Notes: generated by a model from the letters alone, not told the origin. A DNA stretch of 64,000 nucleotides from Mucilaginibacter_A sp964251965 (GCA_964251965.1 CAXULQ010000009.1:127845-191844), one strand, 5' to 3'. Shown: positions 1-10,022, numbered from the stretch's first letter. Numbers and translations are program-made.

Positions 1-80
1 AAACCGGCAAGCCATGCGGCAACAAAAAACAAACTATTTTTTTTGAACAGCAGGTAGAACAGGATAAGAGGCTGTCTTAA
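1..80 (+). CDS. Possible C-terminal end of a gene entering from the left
   Basis: Frame 3 is open from the first complete codon to a TAA at 78-80 and encodes about 25 residues ending in VEQDKRLS. The composition (EQQVEQDKR) is protein-like, but 25 open codons can occur by chance. The other two forward frames also stay open for 14-18 codons. No family can be named. The alternative is non-coding DNA; the stretch after it (GAGGCTGTCTTAAAA) also resembles the ends of some insertion sequences. Confidence 0.25.
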   Translation, partial: TGKPCGNKKQTIFFEQQVEQDKRLS

Positions 81-169
81 AAATTAAGGCAGCTTTCTTT
101 ATTTCCTCATTCCCGCTCATAAATCTTCCTGGTTCCTTAGCAAGCACCGTTTAATCACGAAAATTTATA

Positions 170-264
170 ATGCTTCTTTTATGCCTGTAAATTTTGTTTT
201 TAGATGCTGTTTCAGGTACAAAAAGCACAACAGGTTAACGGTTTTTATGTGGTAAAAGAAGTAT
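170..264. repeat. Dispersed inverted-repeat element, copy 1
   Basis: The left end reads ATGCTTCTTTTATGCC and the right end GGTAAAAGAAGTAT, so the ends are near-perfect inverted repeats about 95 bp apart. It lies just upstream of the GNAT gene. The TTG at 275 lies in sequence (GGATAAATTTAAA) that recurs beside other copies, so it is a poor start for that gene. Confidence 0.85.
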
Positions 265-289
265 AGAAAATATATTGGATAAATTTAAA

Positions 290-718
290 ATGACTGTGGT
301 AAAAATTAAAACAGCTGTTACAGATGTTGATATAGCTTCCTGTTGGGAAACTATGCACCTTTTACGCCCTATGCTGAAGGAAGACGAGTTTGTTGCAACA
401 ATCAAACAAATGCAAAACGAAGGGTACAAACTGATTTACACAGAGGAAGATAAAAGAGTTGTATCGGTAGCGGGATATCGCATTTTTTCGGTTCTTTATT
501 GTGGCAAAATGTTGTACATAGATGACCTCTCCACATTAAACACCTTTCAGGGAAAAGGCTACGCTTCTGTTTTACTTAATTATTTGTACGGAATCGCTGA
601 AAAAGAAAATTGTAAAACTGTACAATTAGACAGTGGCTACATCAGGACAACAGCACACAAACTTTACTTTAAAGAAGGCTTTATCATCAGTGCTTTCCAC
701 TTTAACAAACAGTTATGA
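290..718 (+). CDS. GNAT family N-acetyltransferase
   Basis: This is a GCN5-related acetyltransferase of 142 residues that should transfer an acetyl group from acetyl-CoA to an amine; the substrate is unknown. The acetyl-CoA-binding motif A is visible as FQGKGYASVLL near residues 86-96, followed by the typical C-terminal part YFKEGF. The length is normal for a stand-alone GNAT. The ATG at 290 is preferred over the in-frame TTG at 275, which sits in sequence belonging to the upstream repeat. The stop overlaps the ATG of the next gene (ATGA), which suggests translational coupling. Confidence 0.85.
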   Translation: MTVVKIKTAVTDVDIASCWETMHLLRPMLKEDEFVATIKQMQNEGYKLIYTEEDKRVVSVAGYRIFSVLYCGKMLYIDDLSTLNTFQGKGYASVLLNYLYGIAEKENCKTVQLDSGYIRTTAHKLYFKEGFIISAFHFNKQL

Positions 719-1134
719 AATTATCAGCAGAAACGAAAACAGTTGAATGGTTTTTACGCATTTCTTTAAGCTTAGGTTTTTTATCAGCAGTTGCAGACCG
801 TTTTGGGTTGTGGCCAAAAGCAGTTTCTGCCTGGGGAAATTGGCGCAATTTTGTAAGCTATACAAAAAGTTTATTAAGCTTTGCACCAGATAATTTGGTA
901 TCGGTTTTTGCATTTGCTGCAACCGGTTTAGAATTTGTTTTAGGGGTTTTGCTGCTTACCACTTTCAAGACAAACTGGGTAGCTAAAGGAAGCGGTGTCT
1001 TGCTTTTATTGTTCGCATTTTCAATGACGTTTTCTAAAAGCATAAAAGCACCGTTAGACTATTCGGTGTTTACTGCTGCTGCGGCTGCTTTTGCGTTAAG
1101 TATTATTGTTGGTTTAAAAACTAAGAGTGAGTAA
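715..1134 (+). CDS. DoxX-like small membrane protein
   Basis: A 139-residue protein with about four hydrophobic segments and a layout typical of the DoxX/SURF4-like superfamily: a first helix starting RISLSLGFLSAVADRFG, a middle FAFAATGLEFVLGVLLL, then two short C-terminal helices. It should sit in the inner membrane. DoxX-like proteins are often associated with redox or stress functions, but no residue here fixes a role. The start overlaps the GNAT stop by 4 bp, so the two genes probably form one operon. Confidence 0.7.
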   Translation: MKLSAETKTVEWFLRISLSLGFLSAVADRFGLWPKAVSAWGNWRNFVSYTKSLLSFAPDNLVSVFAFAATGLEFVLGVLLLTTFKTNWVAKGSGVLLLLFAFSMTFSKSIKAPLDYSVFTAAAAAFALSIIVGLKTKSE

Positions 1135-1186
1135 AACTTTGCCCTTAGTTTTAAAGCCTGTTTACATTTCCACCATAATGTTTTGT

Positions 1187-1279
1187 ATGCTTCTTTTATC
1201 GCCTAAAAGTTAAAAGGTTTCTATAATTTTTGTATCGTTTAGGACAAAAAAACAAAAAATACCGGCATAAAAGAAGCAT
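1187..1279. repeat. Dispersed inverted-repeat element, copy 2
   Basis: The ends are ATGCTTCTTTTATC and GCATAAAAGAAGCAT. Weaker outer arms, AAAGCCTGTTTA near 1153 and TTTAAACAAAAGCT near 1301-1314, extend the symmetry. It lies between the convergent ends of the DoxX-like and GH92 genes. Confidence 0.9.
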
Positions 1280-1333
1280 CGTTAATCTTTCTAATATAAA
1301 TTTAAACAAAAGCTATATTTTTGAGGAAGATGC

Positions 1334-3460
1334 CTATTTGGTGGCTATCACTAACTGTTTGCCTTTTTTCAAATCATTTTCAGATATAAAATAATCATCA
1401 ATCTTTCGATCATCATAAGTGATGCTGCTGATTGCTTTTGATGAATTTTTCTTAACAATCGTAAAGTTTTTGTTGTTGGCTAATCTGATGTCAACCCTGT
1501 TAAAAAGCGGTACAGAAATTATATATTTTGGGTCTGCCGGAGAAAACGGATAAAAGCCCATGGCATTAAATACATACCACGACGACATTTCACCCGCATC
1601 GTCCATCCCGGCATAGGCCAGCTTATCTTTACCCATATCATAGAAATGGTTCATGATGCTGTCCAGTAATACCTGAGACTTCTCTGGTTTGCCAACAAAA
1701 TAGTACAGGAACGGGTAACTGTGGTCCGGTTGGTTTCCCTGGCAATATTGCCCGATAAAACCGGATATGTTATCAGCCTCATATCCCTTCCACGGAATGG
1801 TGAAGAGAGAATCCAGTTTTTTCTCGAAATTATTTTTGCCCTTGTATAACCCGATCAGCCCTTTTACATCATGCGGAACGAAAAAAGAAGATTGCCATGC
1901 AGTAGCTTCGCGGTACATATATTCATAATACGGATAATCCGGTTTAAAATTCTTTACCCAGTCCCCGTTAGCTAATCGCCCCCGCATAAATCCTGTTGAG
2001 GGATCAAATACATTTTGATAATTACCCGTCCTTTTCATCAGCATCCTGTAATTACTTGTATCTTTTAATTCTTTAGCCAACAAAGCCACTGCATAATCAT
2101 CATAAGCGTATTCTAATGTTTTTGTAACTGCGGCCTTGGTTACTGTTTTAGTAACCGGATTTGTAACCTCAGGCTCTGATATATAGCCTTTTGTGTTATA
2201 TTCATCTACATATTTCCGTGTTCCTTCAACCGTTGCATTTTTCAGCATCAAATTATAGGCACCTTTTATGTCGTAATCTCTTAAACCTCTTAAATATGAC
2301 CCGGTAATAAATACGGATGCATGATCGCCATGAAAAAAAGTAGGCATAAACCCTGCTACTTTACCTTTATCGATCAATGAACTGATTACGTCATTGGTTA
2401 CTTTAGGTGATAATAGCCCTAATAAAATCAGTTTATTGCGGTAATCATCCCATAAAGACGGATCAGTATAATAATTAAACCCTTTGTTTACAACTTTACC
2501 ACTTTGATCTGTAAATTCTCCGTTTATATCACTGCGTAAAGCGGGCCAGAGAAATGAACGGTATAAACAAGAATAAAATAACCCTTTTTGCCGTTCTGTG
2601 CCGCCTGTTACCTTAATTTTCGATAATAGCTCGTTCCATGCTTCTGCCGCCTCATTTCTTACTTTCACAAAGCTTTTGCCCAGCATTTCCTTTTCTAAAT
2701 TTTCTTTTGCATTTTTTGTGCTTACATACGAAAACCCGATCTGGATTTCGAGGGGATTAGCCGAATCAGCAAAATTAACAACCGGTACTATTTTCGTATC
2801 TTTTTTCAGCGAATCAATCCTTTTTATTTTGTGGTTGGCAACCGCATAGAAATACATTTTTTCGCCGGTTTGCTGAAACCCTGTAAAAACATGTTCACCT
2901 TCCTGCCTGATGTCCCAGCTTTTAACTCTTTCGTTAGACATAGCAAGGTCTGCAATCAGTTTTTTACTTTGCCCGGGCTTAAAAGTATATTTATGGAAGG
3001 CACAGCGTAATGTTGATGTTAATTCTGCATTTACATTGTACCGATCTAAAAAAACCCTGTAATAACCAGGATGGGCAGATTCGTTTTTGTGGCTGAAGGC
3101 AGATTTATAATCATCTGCGGTGATGGTACCGGCAGCAGGCATTAACGGGATATTGCATAAATTCCAATGCCCTTTACTGGTATGGGTAAAACCGTAGATC
3201 ACCGTATCTTCATACTGATAGCCGGAACCACTGTGGAACTTTGTAACCGGGCTTAATTGTACCATTGCATTAGGAAGGGACGACCCCGGAAATACCTCTG
3301 CGCCCCAGGTTCTATGTGTCGGTACAAATCCCAGGTCTGCCGGATCCCATAAAGTAGCCGTGCCCAACAAAGGGTTTACATAATCGACTACAGGTTTTTG
3401 GGCATTAGAACAAGTAGTTGCTATCAGGAACACAACTGTGAAAAGAAAAATTTTCTTCAT
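1334..3460 (-). CDS. GH92 family exo-alpha-mannosidase
   Basis: A 708-residue secreted glycoside hydrolase of family 92, a calcium-dependent inverting exo-alpha-mannosidase family that removes terminal alpha-1,2, alpha-1,3 or related mannose. A cleavable signal peptide (residues 1-20) precedes VDYVNPLLGT, the usual family opening. The putative acid lies in YREATAWQSSFF (E518). The base region is GMDDAGEMSSWYVF (D620-D621), followed by the hallmark MGFYPFSP. The gene is divergent from the GH76 gene, fitting periplasmic trimming of mannan fragments. Linkage specificity cannot be read from the sequence. Confidence 0.93.
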   Translation of the reverse strand: MKKIFLFTVVFLIATTCSNAQKPVVDYVNPLLGTATLWDPADLGFVPTHRTWGAEVFPGSSLPNAMVQLSPVTKFHSGSGYQYEDTVIYGFTHTSKGHWNLCNIPLMPAAGTITADDYKSAFSHKNESAHPGYYRVFLDRYNVNAELTSTLRCAFHKYTFKPGQSKKLIADLAMSNERVKSWDIRQEGEHVFTGFQQTGEKMYFYAVANHKIKRIDSLKKDTKIVPVVNFADSANPLEIQIGFSYVSTKNAKENLEKEMLGKSFVKVRNEAAEAWNELLSKIKVTGGTERQKGLFYSCLYRSFLWPALRSDINGEFTDQSGKVVNKGFNYYTDPSLWDDYRNKLILLGLLSPKVTNDVISSLIDKGKVAGFMPTFFHGDHASVFITGSYLRGLRDYDIKGAYNLMLKNATVEGTRKYVDEYNTKGYISEPEVTNPVTKTVTKAAVTKTLEYAYDDYAVALLAKELKDTSNYRMLMKRTGNYQNVFDPSTGFMRGRLANGDWVKNFKPDYPYYEYMYREATAWQSSFFVPHDVKGLIGLYKGKNNFEKKLDSLFTIPWKGYEADNISGFIGQYCQGNQPDHSYPFLYYFVGKPEKSQVLLDSIMNHFYDMGKDKLAYAGMDDAGEMSSWYVFNAMGFYPFSPADPKYIISVPLFNRVDIRLANNKNFTIVKKNSSKAISSITYDDRKIDDYFISENDLKKGKQLVIATK

Positions 3461-3682
3461 CTTATTTAAATTAAAAGATTGCTTATCAAAAGTAATTGGT
3501 TGCCTTTTTCAGCGGTTCAAACTGTAGATATAATACAAAGAACCTTAACTAATTCTCTTGCTAACTGTCAAATCATACCTATTTCTTGACCTAAAGTACA
3601 TTTATGCTATTTCATGTCTGGAACAACTCTAAATAATCTAATTTCGAGACTTTACATCATGTTAATTTTGTTAGACTTTTTA

Positions 3683-3775
3683 ATGCTTCTTTTATCCCTA
3701 TAAAATTTGCTTTTGTGATTGACGCAAGTTGAAAAAAGCTTAGAACTTTAAGATTTTACCTGATAAAAGAAGCAT
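3683..3775. repeat. Dispersed inverted-repeat element, copy 3
   Basis: The ends are ATGCTTCTTTTATC and TGATAAAAGAAGCAT. It lies in the divergent spacer between the GH92 and GH76 genes, upstream of both, so this copy cannot act as a terminator for either. Confidence 0.92.
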
Positions 3776-3834
3776 AGAAAATAAACCGGACAAAATTTAA
3801 ACTACCTTAAATAATTATAATTGTCGAACTAAAT

Positions 3835-5334
3835 ATGAACACATTTAATTTGCGGATCGTCATACTGCTATTTTTCTTTTCAAACATATCCTATGCCTTT
3901 GCCCAAACATCCGGCATAACTTCCGGGGCAATTTATACATTGAAATCAAATGCAAATAATAAGTTATTAGAAGTAAAAAACTCTTCAATGGACAATGGTG
4001 CAAATGTTGATTACTGGACAGACACCAAATCTGATGCCCAAAGATGGAAAGTTACTTTAGTTAAAAAAGGTATTTATACTTTAACCAACGTGGCAAGCGG
4101 AAAACTGCTGCACATAGCCGGAACACCAACAGATACTACAAAGGTAGACCAACATGATAACACCAACAGCAATGATGTGAGATGGAATATTAAAAAAGCT
4201 GCGAACGGATATTATTTAAAACCGGCGGGTAACCAAAGTTTTTCAATTAAATCATCGGCTGATATTGCAGATGGTACGAATGTTGGTTTAAGCCGTTTTT
4301 CTACCGAAAATGCACAACAATGGCTATTTCAAAAAGAGGCACTACAAGACGCTGCACCTACTGCTGCAACTGCCGATAAAGTATTTGAGGCATGGTACAC
4401 ACAATATAATGTAGAAACCGGCAAAGGCTTTTGGGACAGGGCAGAGATGATGGAAATTTTGTTGGATGCATATGAAGTTACCAAAGATGTTAAATACATC
4501 AACAGGTTTAAAACTATGTACGACATTTTTATTGTAGATAACAAAGCCGATTGGATGTATAACAACTACAACGACGATATTACCTGGGCAGTGCTTTTTT
4601 GTGTGCGTGGATACCTGCTTACCGGCAATAAAGCTTATCTGGAGAAAGGCAAAGAGCAATTTGATAAAATGTATGCCCGTGCAGCTACTGATACTTACGG
4701 AGGCGGGTTAAACTGGTACGAAACAAAAACATCTAAAAACGCCTGCATAAACGGGCCTGCTATGGTAGCTTGCTGTTATTTGGCCCAGGCTACCGGCGAT
4801 AATACTTATTACGATAAAGCGGTTGCCTTATATACATGGTCTAAAATTTATTTGTTAAATACTGCTACCGGTAAGGTAAATGACAATGTTGATATTGATA
4901 AAAAAACAGGAAATCCTAAAATCTCAACCTGGAGTTCAACATACAACCAGGGAACCTATTTAGGTGCTGCAGTGATGCTATACAAGTACACTAAAAAGGA
5001 TAGCTATTTGGCAGAAGCGGTAAAAATCGCCCAATATACCCGGGATAATATGTTCAACAATGGGGTAATCAACAATGAAGACGGAGGTAACGATTTGCCG
5101 GGATTTAAAGGGATTTTTGCACGTTATGCACGTAAATACACTACAGAAGGTAACAAAACCGATTTAGTTAAATGGCTTCGTTTAAATGCTAAGGTAGCTT
5201 ACAACAACCGGAATTCGCAAGATATTATACAAACCAAATGGGGAGCCAAAACAACCGAGATAAAGCCTAAGTCAAGTTTTGGGGCTTCCAGTGCTGTATC
5301 ATTATTAGTAAATTCTTTCTCACTTAAAGATTAA
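3835..5334 (+). CDS. GH76 endo-alpha-1,6-mannanase with N-terminal ricin-like domain
   Basis: A 499-residue secreted protein. After a signal peptide (about 1-24) comes a beta-trefoil of ricin-B type (about 30-165) with three related blocks, including QRWKV, VRWNI and QQWLF. A GH76 catalytic domain (about 180-495) follows. The conserved acidic pair is seen in NYNDDITWAVL (D247-D248). GH76 enzymes cut alpha-1,6-mannan backbones. The trefoil probably binds the same or a linked glycan. The gene lies between GH92 and the hybrid sensor and fits the initial endo-cleavage step, perhaps at the cell surface, although no lipobox is seen. Confidence 0.9.
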   Translation: MNTFNLRIVILLFFFSNISYAFAQTSGITSGAIYTLKSNANNKLLEVKNSSMDNGANVDYWTDTKSDAQRWKVTLVKKGIYTLTNVASGKLLHIAGTPTDTTKVDQHDNTNSNDVRWNIKKAANGYYLKPAGNQSFSIKSSADIADGTNVGLSRFSTENAQQWLFQKEALQDAAPTAATADKVFEAWYTQYNVETGKGFWDRAEMMEILLDAYEVTKDVKYINRFKTMYDIFIVDNKADWMYNNYNDDITWAVLFCVRGYLLTGNKAYLEKGKEQFDKMYARAATDTYGGGLNWYETKTSKNACINGPAMVACCYLAQATGDNTYYDKAVALYTWSKIYLLNTATGKVNDNVDIDKKTGNPKISTWSSTYNQGTYLGAAVMLYKYTKKDSYLAEAVKIAQYTRDNMFNNGVINNEDGGNDLPGFKGIFARYARKYTTEGNKTDLVKWLRLNAKVAYNNRNSQDIIQTKWGAKTTEIKPKSSFGASSAVSLLVNSFSLKD

Positions 5335-5424
5335 AAGTTTTAGGAGGGAATGTTCAATTTTATTTGCCTCAATAAATTTTTATCTTTTGTAGAACCTTTT
5401 CAAATCTTACTTAAAATTTTTCTT

Positions 5425-5516
5425 ATGCTTTTTTTATGCCATAAAAATTATGTTTTTGAAATAACTTCTACCGAAGGCGTTTATAGACAATGATTTTTTA
5501 CTCTTAAAAGAAGCAT
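5425..5516. repeat. Dispersed inverted-repeat element, copy 4
   Basis: The left end is ATGCTTTTTTTATGCC and the right end CTTAAAAGAAGCAT. It lies between the convergent ends of the GH76 and hybrid-sensor genes. Confidence 0.85.
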
Positions 5517-5663
5517 TAAACTTTTGTTAATGTAAATCGAAGTATGCTTTTAAGTTAAATCATTAATTCAAACGTCCTTAACTTTATAAGCACTCCGGTG
5601 AGAGTTTGATTTTGAATTAGATAATCGTAGTAAATGCCGGACAAACCAAAATATAATAATCGT

Positions 5664-8600
5664 TTAACCTTCCTGTTCCGCATTAACATTTCTTTTTAAA
5701 GAGTGCATAAATTCGGATGGCGTTTTTCCAAACTCTTTTTTAAATACACGGGAAAAATAAGCATGGCTTTGAAGCCCAATCCTAAACGCCACCTCACTAA
5801 ATGCTACATCTTCATGGGTCATAATCTGTATAGCTTTTTTTAACCGTATAGTTTTAATGAAATCTCCGATAGACTGATCTGAAATGCTTTTAATCTTTTG
5901 ATAAAGCTTGGTACGGCTAATGTATAATTGTTGACATAAAAAATCTACGTCGAGGCTTGGGTTTTGAATATTGTCTTCAATAATCTTAAGGAGTTTGTTC
6001 ATAAAATCCTTATCTTTTTCAGAATGTACTAATTCGGTCGCATCGGCAAGGTAATCCTTTGTATATTTAAGTTTGAGTTTCTCGCCCTGCTGAAATATAT
6101 TATGAATGGTTAATAACAGCAGGTCAATACTTAACGGTTTTGCAAAATAATAATCGGCTCCAGATTCCATTCCTTCAAGTTTCGTGTCTAAGGCGTCTTT
6201 TGCTGATAATATAATAAATGGGATATGGCTTGTTTCAAATTTTGCCTTTAGCAATTTGCAAAATTCGATACCATTCATTCCTGGCATCATTACATCACTG
6301 ATAATTAAATCCGGAATTTTATTTGTGGCCATTATCAAAGCAGATTCACCATTATCTGCTTCATCAATATAATAAAATTTTTCTAATGATTGTCTTAAAA
6401 AGATCCGTAACTCCTGGTTATCATCAACTAATAATATGTATTTGGAAATTTTCTCCGGCAAGAGCTGCCCTTCTTGTGCTTTATAAGTTATGGGCGATAT
6501 GATAGAAATATCAGATAGTTCTAATTGCGAAGCGTTGGATTCAATTTCCGGATTCATGATTTCAGTAGTGGTGAAATTTTCTTTTCCCCAAGGCAGCGCC
6601 ACTAAAAATTCCGTCCCTTTATTTCGTTCACTGTAAACTGAAATATTTCCTTTATGTATTTGAGTAAGGCTTTTTACCAATGCAAGACCGACACCAGACC
6701 CTAAATGATTTTTGCCAATTTGGTAGTAACGATTAAATATGCTGCTTATTGAATCTTTTGAAATACCAATACCCGTATCAGAAATTAAGAAATAAATGTA
6801 TTTATCTGCGTGGTATTGTTCATTTACCAAATGGAATTCATTACTAAACGATGGTTTTAAATAATTTTGGTCAAAAAATAACTCCAATGTTACTTGCCCG
6901 CCCGCATTGGTATACTTTAAAGCATTGTTTAGCAGGTTAAATAGTATCTTTTCAAGTATCTGTACGTCAAAGAAGTTTGAAAGTTGTTGTCCGTTTTCTG
7001 TTAAGGTATGATCAATTAATTTAAATTCAATATTTTTATTACAGGCAAAATTTTGAAACTCGAGGTATATGTTTTTACAAAATATATTAATAGCCACTGG
7101 TTGGACTTGTAGCTTAATTGCACTATCTGCAACCTTTGTAAAATTCATCAGTTCATTGATCAGGTTGATCAGTCTTTTAACATTCCTAAACATTAACTGA
7201 TAAGAATTATTAAGCACAAAATCTTTATTATCATTTATTAAACCTTCAAGCGGGCCAAGGATTAGTGTAAGCGGAGTACGAAATTCATGAGAAATGTTAG
7301 TGAAAAACTGTAACTGTTGCTGATAAAGCCCCTCGCGTTGCTTGTGCATTTCTTCCCGCTTTTTTTCGTTAACCTCGCGCACTTCCATTTCTCTTTGAAG
7401 ACGGTGCCACCTGGCCTGATACAAATAGATCAGCGACAGGCCTGAAATAAACAGTAAGAAATAAATTACTTTGGCAAGATTAGATTTCCACCATGGAGAG
7501 GTAATTGTAATTGCTGTTTCAGCAGTGTTTCTGCTCCATATCCCGTCGTTATTTGTGGCCTCAACTACAAATCTATAGCTATTATAGTCCAGATTACTAT
7601 AAGCCGCACTTGGATTTTTTCCGTCGGTATATTTCCAGTCTTTATCATAACCGATCAATTTATAGCGGTATTTGCATTTTAAAGAATTGGCAAAATGCAT
7701 AGCAGAGAAAAATATCACAAAATTATTTTGAAGATAACTAAGCTTTAAACTTTTTGTATAACTAATAGCTTCATTAATAGAATTTTCGGACGAATCTGAC
7801 TTGCCGTAATGCGGTTTCAGATTATCAACCAAAATATCAGTAAGAACAGGGCGGGCATCAATATTATTGGCCGTTATTTGATCAGGATAAAAATAATTCA
7901 GTCCGTTTATCCCTCCGAAATACAACCTTCCGCCTGCTCCTTTATACGAAGCGCCTACCTTAAAACTATTACCCTGCAGGCCATCATTTTTATCATATTT
8001 TATTAACTTTTCTGTTCGCGGGTTAAAACATTCCAGCCCGTTTCCACCTATCCAGATGTTGCCTGCGTTATCAATTTCCATACTTTCCACATCATTAAAA
8101 ATACCATAACTGCCGGTGTAAGATTTGATGCTGTAGGAATTGTCTTTTAACCGCAAAATAAAACGGTTTAAACCGCCGCCAATAGTCCCAACCCAGTAAG
8201 TACTGTCGTTTTGCTTGCAAATTGGGTAAGTATAATTGGAGCTTAAAGAATTGGGTTTTGAAGATGCTTTATAAAAAAAACTTTGGGTGATGTTTCCCTC
8301 TCTGTCAATAATAACTCGCCTTAAACCGTGTGTACTGGAAATAAACAATTGGGGTTTGGTTTTATCAGCCAGAATAAAATAACCTTCACCATAATACTTT
8401 ACATGATAATGGTTTAATTGATCCTTCCATATCACACCGAACTTGTCTGTATGGTTGCCAAACCAGAGATTTCCAAAACAGTCTTTTACAAATGTATCTA
8501 TTGTGTATGCCGGAAACAGATTATAACCCGGTGGTTTCCATAATTCATTTCTGCCCGGCTTTAATATCTCAATACCAGCACTGGTTCCTATCCATAAATT

Positions 8601-9872
8601 ATGGTCATTATCAAACGTTAATGAACTTACTCCATCGTTTTTTAATTTTACTGTAGAGTTGTAGGTATTGTAGTAAGTAAATTTTTGAGTCTTTAAATTG
8701 TATAAGTTTAGCCCGTTTGCGGTAGTGCCGATCCAGAGGTTTTCATCATCTTCTAAAACCGAACGAATATGGTTGCCTGCCAGTGAATTTGAAATTTCAG
8801 AATTCTGCTTAAGCGTATAAAACAGTTTCTGGTTTAAATCACAATAATTAATGCCCCCGCCAAAAGTGCAAATCCATAAACATTGCGAACGGTCGATAAA
8901 TACCCTGGCCAAAGAATTTGAATTTAAACCGCCATGCGAACTTTTATTGTTTACGGTTTGGATAAAATTCAAGTTGCTGTCCAGCCTGAGCAAACTTGAA
9001 CCAGTATTAATCCAATAGTCTGATTTAGTACTTGATGCAATGCCTTTTATCAGATTGCCGTCACCACAAGCAAATTGTTTATCAATAACTAAATTTTGAT
9101 TTGCAGTTGAAGTTTTAGATAACTGCTTTTTATTGATTAAAAAGAGTACTTTTCCTGCTGCCGTCAACAAATTATTTCGGTTATCAAAATATACCCGAGA
9201 CAAATTTTGATCGGTTATATTTGATATAGCAACATTTTTGAAATTTCTGTTTTGGTCTATTGTCCAAAGTCCCTTATTGCTCGATAAATAGAGCAGGCCT
9301 TTTTGATTAGATACCATGTCCGAGAACTGAACACCTGGCGGTACTTTTAGCTTTTGCTCTTCAATAAAATTTCCCTTGATTGAATATAATTTTATTTGGC
9401 TCCCTGTAAGCCCGTATAACAAGTTTCCGGCTGGCTTAAATAACTTTCTAAAAGCAATGTTTCCGTCTTCTTTGGGATTCTTAAAATCAATGTACTTTTC
9501 TAACTTTGAATTGAAGCATTGTAACCCATCCTCAGTCCCAAGCCACACATTCCCGGTTTCGTCGGGATAAATACATATTATACGATTTTTAAAAGCATTG
9601 TTTAACGGGACATTATTATTATAATTTTGTTTAATGGTGTAACCGTCATATCTGTCTAATCCAAAATAAGTTGCAATCCAAATATATCCTTGTTTATCCT
9701 GTGCTATATCATTTGCATCCGTATGCGATAAGCCTTCGTCAACAGTTAGATAGCTGAATTTGTAAGGGAAAGACTGACAATTGGCAGTACCGCGAGTAAT
9801 AAAAATAAATAGCGTACTAAGAACCAATTTCTTAAAAAAGAATAATTTTATCGAGCCATTACCCTGATACAT
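5664..9872 (-). CDS. Hybrid two-component system regulator (propeller sensor, kinase, receiver, AraC)
   Basis: A 1402-residue one-protein signalling chain of the Bacteroidota HTCS type. Order: N-terminal signal/anchor (1-32), a two-component-regulator propeller with repeated IWIGT/LWIGT blades (about 40-740), a Y_Y_Y-type domain ahead of a membrane span (about 800-818), HisKA with SHEFRTPL (H862), a HATPase with NNALKYT and SDTGIGIS (about 960-1090), a receiver with LIISDVMMPG (D1193), and an AraC-type DNA-binding domain (about 1290-1395). Such proteins sense a periplasmic oligosaccharide and activate the adjacent SusCD operon. Its position divergent from susC supports control of this locus by a mannan fragment. 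Confidence 0.95.
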   Translation of the reverse strand: MYQGNGSIKLFFFKKLVLSTLFIFITRGTANCQSFPYKFSYLTVDEGLSHTDANDIAQDKQGYIWIATYFGLDRYDGYTIKQNYNNNVPLNNAFKNRIICIYPDETGNVWLGTEDGLQCFNSKLEKYIDFKNPKEDGNIAFRKLFKPAGNLLYGLTGSQIKLYSIKGNFIEEQKLKVPPGVQFSDMVSNQKGLLYLSSNKGLWTIDQNRNFKNVAISNITDQNLSRVYFDNRNNLLTAAGKVLFLINKKQLSKTSTANQNLVIDKQFACGDGNLIKGIASSTKSDYWINTGSSLLRLDSNLNFIQTVNNKSSHGGLNSNSLARVFIDRSQCLWICTFGGGINYCDLNQKLFYTLKQNSEISNSLAGNHIRSVLEDDENLWIGTTANGLNLYNLKTQKFTYYNTYNSTVKLKNDGVSSLTFDNDHNLWIGTSAGIEILKPGRNELWKPPGYNLFPAYTIDTFVKDCFGNLWFGNHTDKFGVIWKDQLNHYHVKYYGEGYFILADKTKPQLFISSTHGLRRVIIDREGNITQSFFYKASSKPNSLSSNYTYPICKQNDSTYWVGTIGGGLNRFILRLKDNSYSIKSYTGSYGIFNDVESMEIDNAGNIWIGGNGLECFNPRTEKLIKYDKNDGLQGNSFKVGASYKGAGGRLYFGGINGLNYFYPDQITANNIDARPVLTDILVDNLKPHYGKSDSSENSINEAISYTKSLKLSYLQNNFVIFFSAMHFANSLKCKYRYKLIGYDKDWKYTDGKNPSAAYSNLDYNSYRFVVEATNNDGIWSRNTAETAITITSPWWKSNLAKVIYFLLFISGLSLIYLYQARWHRLQREMEVREVNEKKREEMHKQREGLYQQQLQFFTNISHEFRTPLTLILGPLEGLINDNKDFVLNNSYQLMFRNVKRLINLINELMNFTKVADSAIKLQVQPVAINIFCKNIYLEFQNFACNKNIEFKLIDHTLTENGQQLSNFFDVQILEKILFNLLNNALKYTNAGGQVTLELFFDQNYLKPSFSNEFHLVNEQYHADKYIYFLISDTGIGISKDSISSIFNRYYQIGKNHLGSGVGLALVKSLTQIHKGNISVYSERNKGTEFLVALPWGKENFTTTEIMNPEIESNASQLELSDISIISPITYKAQEGQLLPEKISKYILLVDDNQELRIFLRQSLEKFYYIDEADNGESALIMATNKIPDLIISDVMMPGMNGIEFCKLLKAKFETSHIPFIILSAKDALDTKLEGMESGADYYFAKPLSIDLLLLTIHNIFQQGEKLKLKYTKDYLADATELVHSEKDKDFMNKLLKIIEDNIQNPSLDVDFLCQQLYISRTKLYQKIKSISDQSIGDFIKTIRLKKAIQIMTHEDVAFSEVAFRIGLQSHAYFSRVFKKEFGKTPSEFMHSLKRNVNAEQEG

Positions 9873-9994
9873 AGAATTTATTTGTAATTTAGATTAATCC
9901 GTAATTGATTTGAAGACAAAGAAACCAAGATTCTGGCAATTCATCAAAAAGGACGAAAGTATTAAATCTTTGTTAAAAAGCGATTACAATAATG

Positions 9995-10022
9995 TGTTGT
10001 AGAACATTTGTTGTAGGACATT
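9995..10022. promoter_or_regulatory. Tandem 14-bp direct repeat, candidate HTCS operator
   Basis: Two head-to-tail copies, TGTTGTAGAACATT and TGTTGTAGGACATT, differ at one base. They lie in the 554-bp spacer between the hybrid sensor and susC. AraC-type regulators of this class commonly bind direct repeats upstream of the susC they control. A perfect TAnnTTTG box (TATATTTG, 10089-10096) lies downstream toward susC, which would imply a leader of about 320 nt. The assignment is inference. Confidence 0.4.

Noticed and set aside
65..110. Possible insertion-sequence end (GAGGCTGTCTTAAAA)
   Set aside because: Only one short motif is visible, with no matching opposite end or transposase.
170..264. 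Reading the dispersed repeats as ordinary transcription terminators
   Set aside because: Copies also occur upstream of divergent genes (3683-3775) and directly before a gene start (170-264), so termination cannot be their general role.
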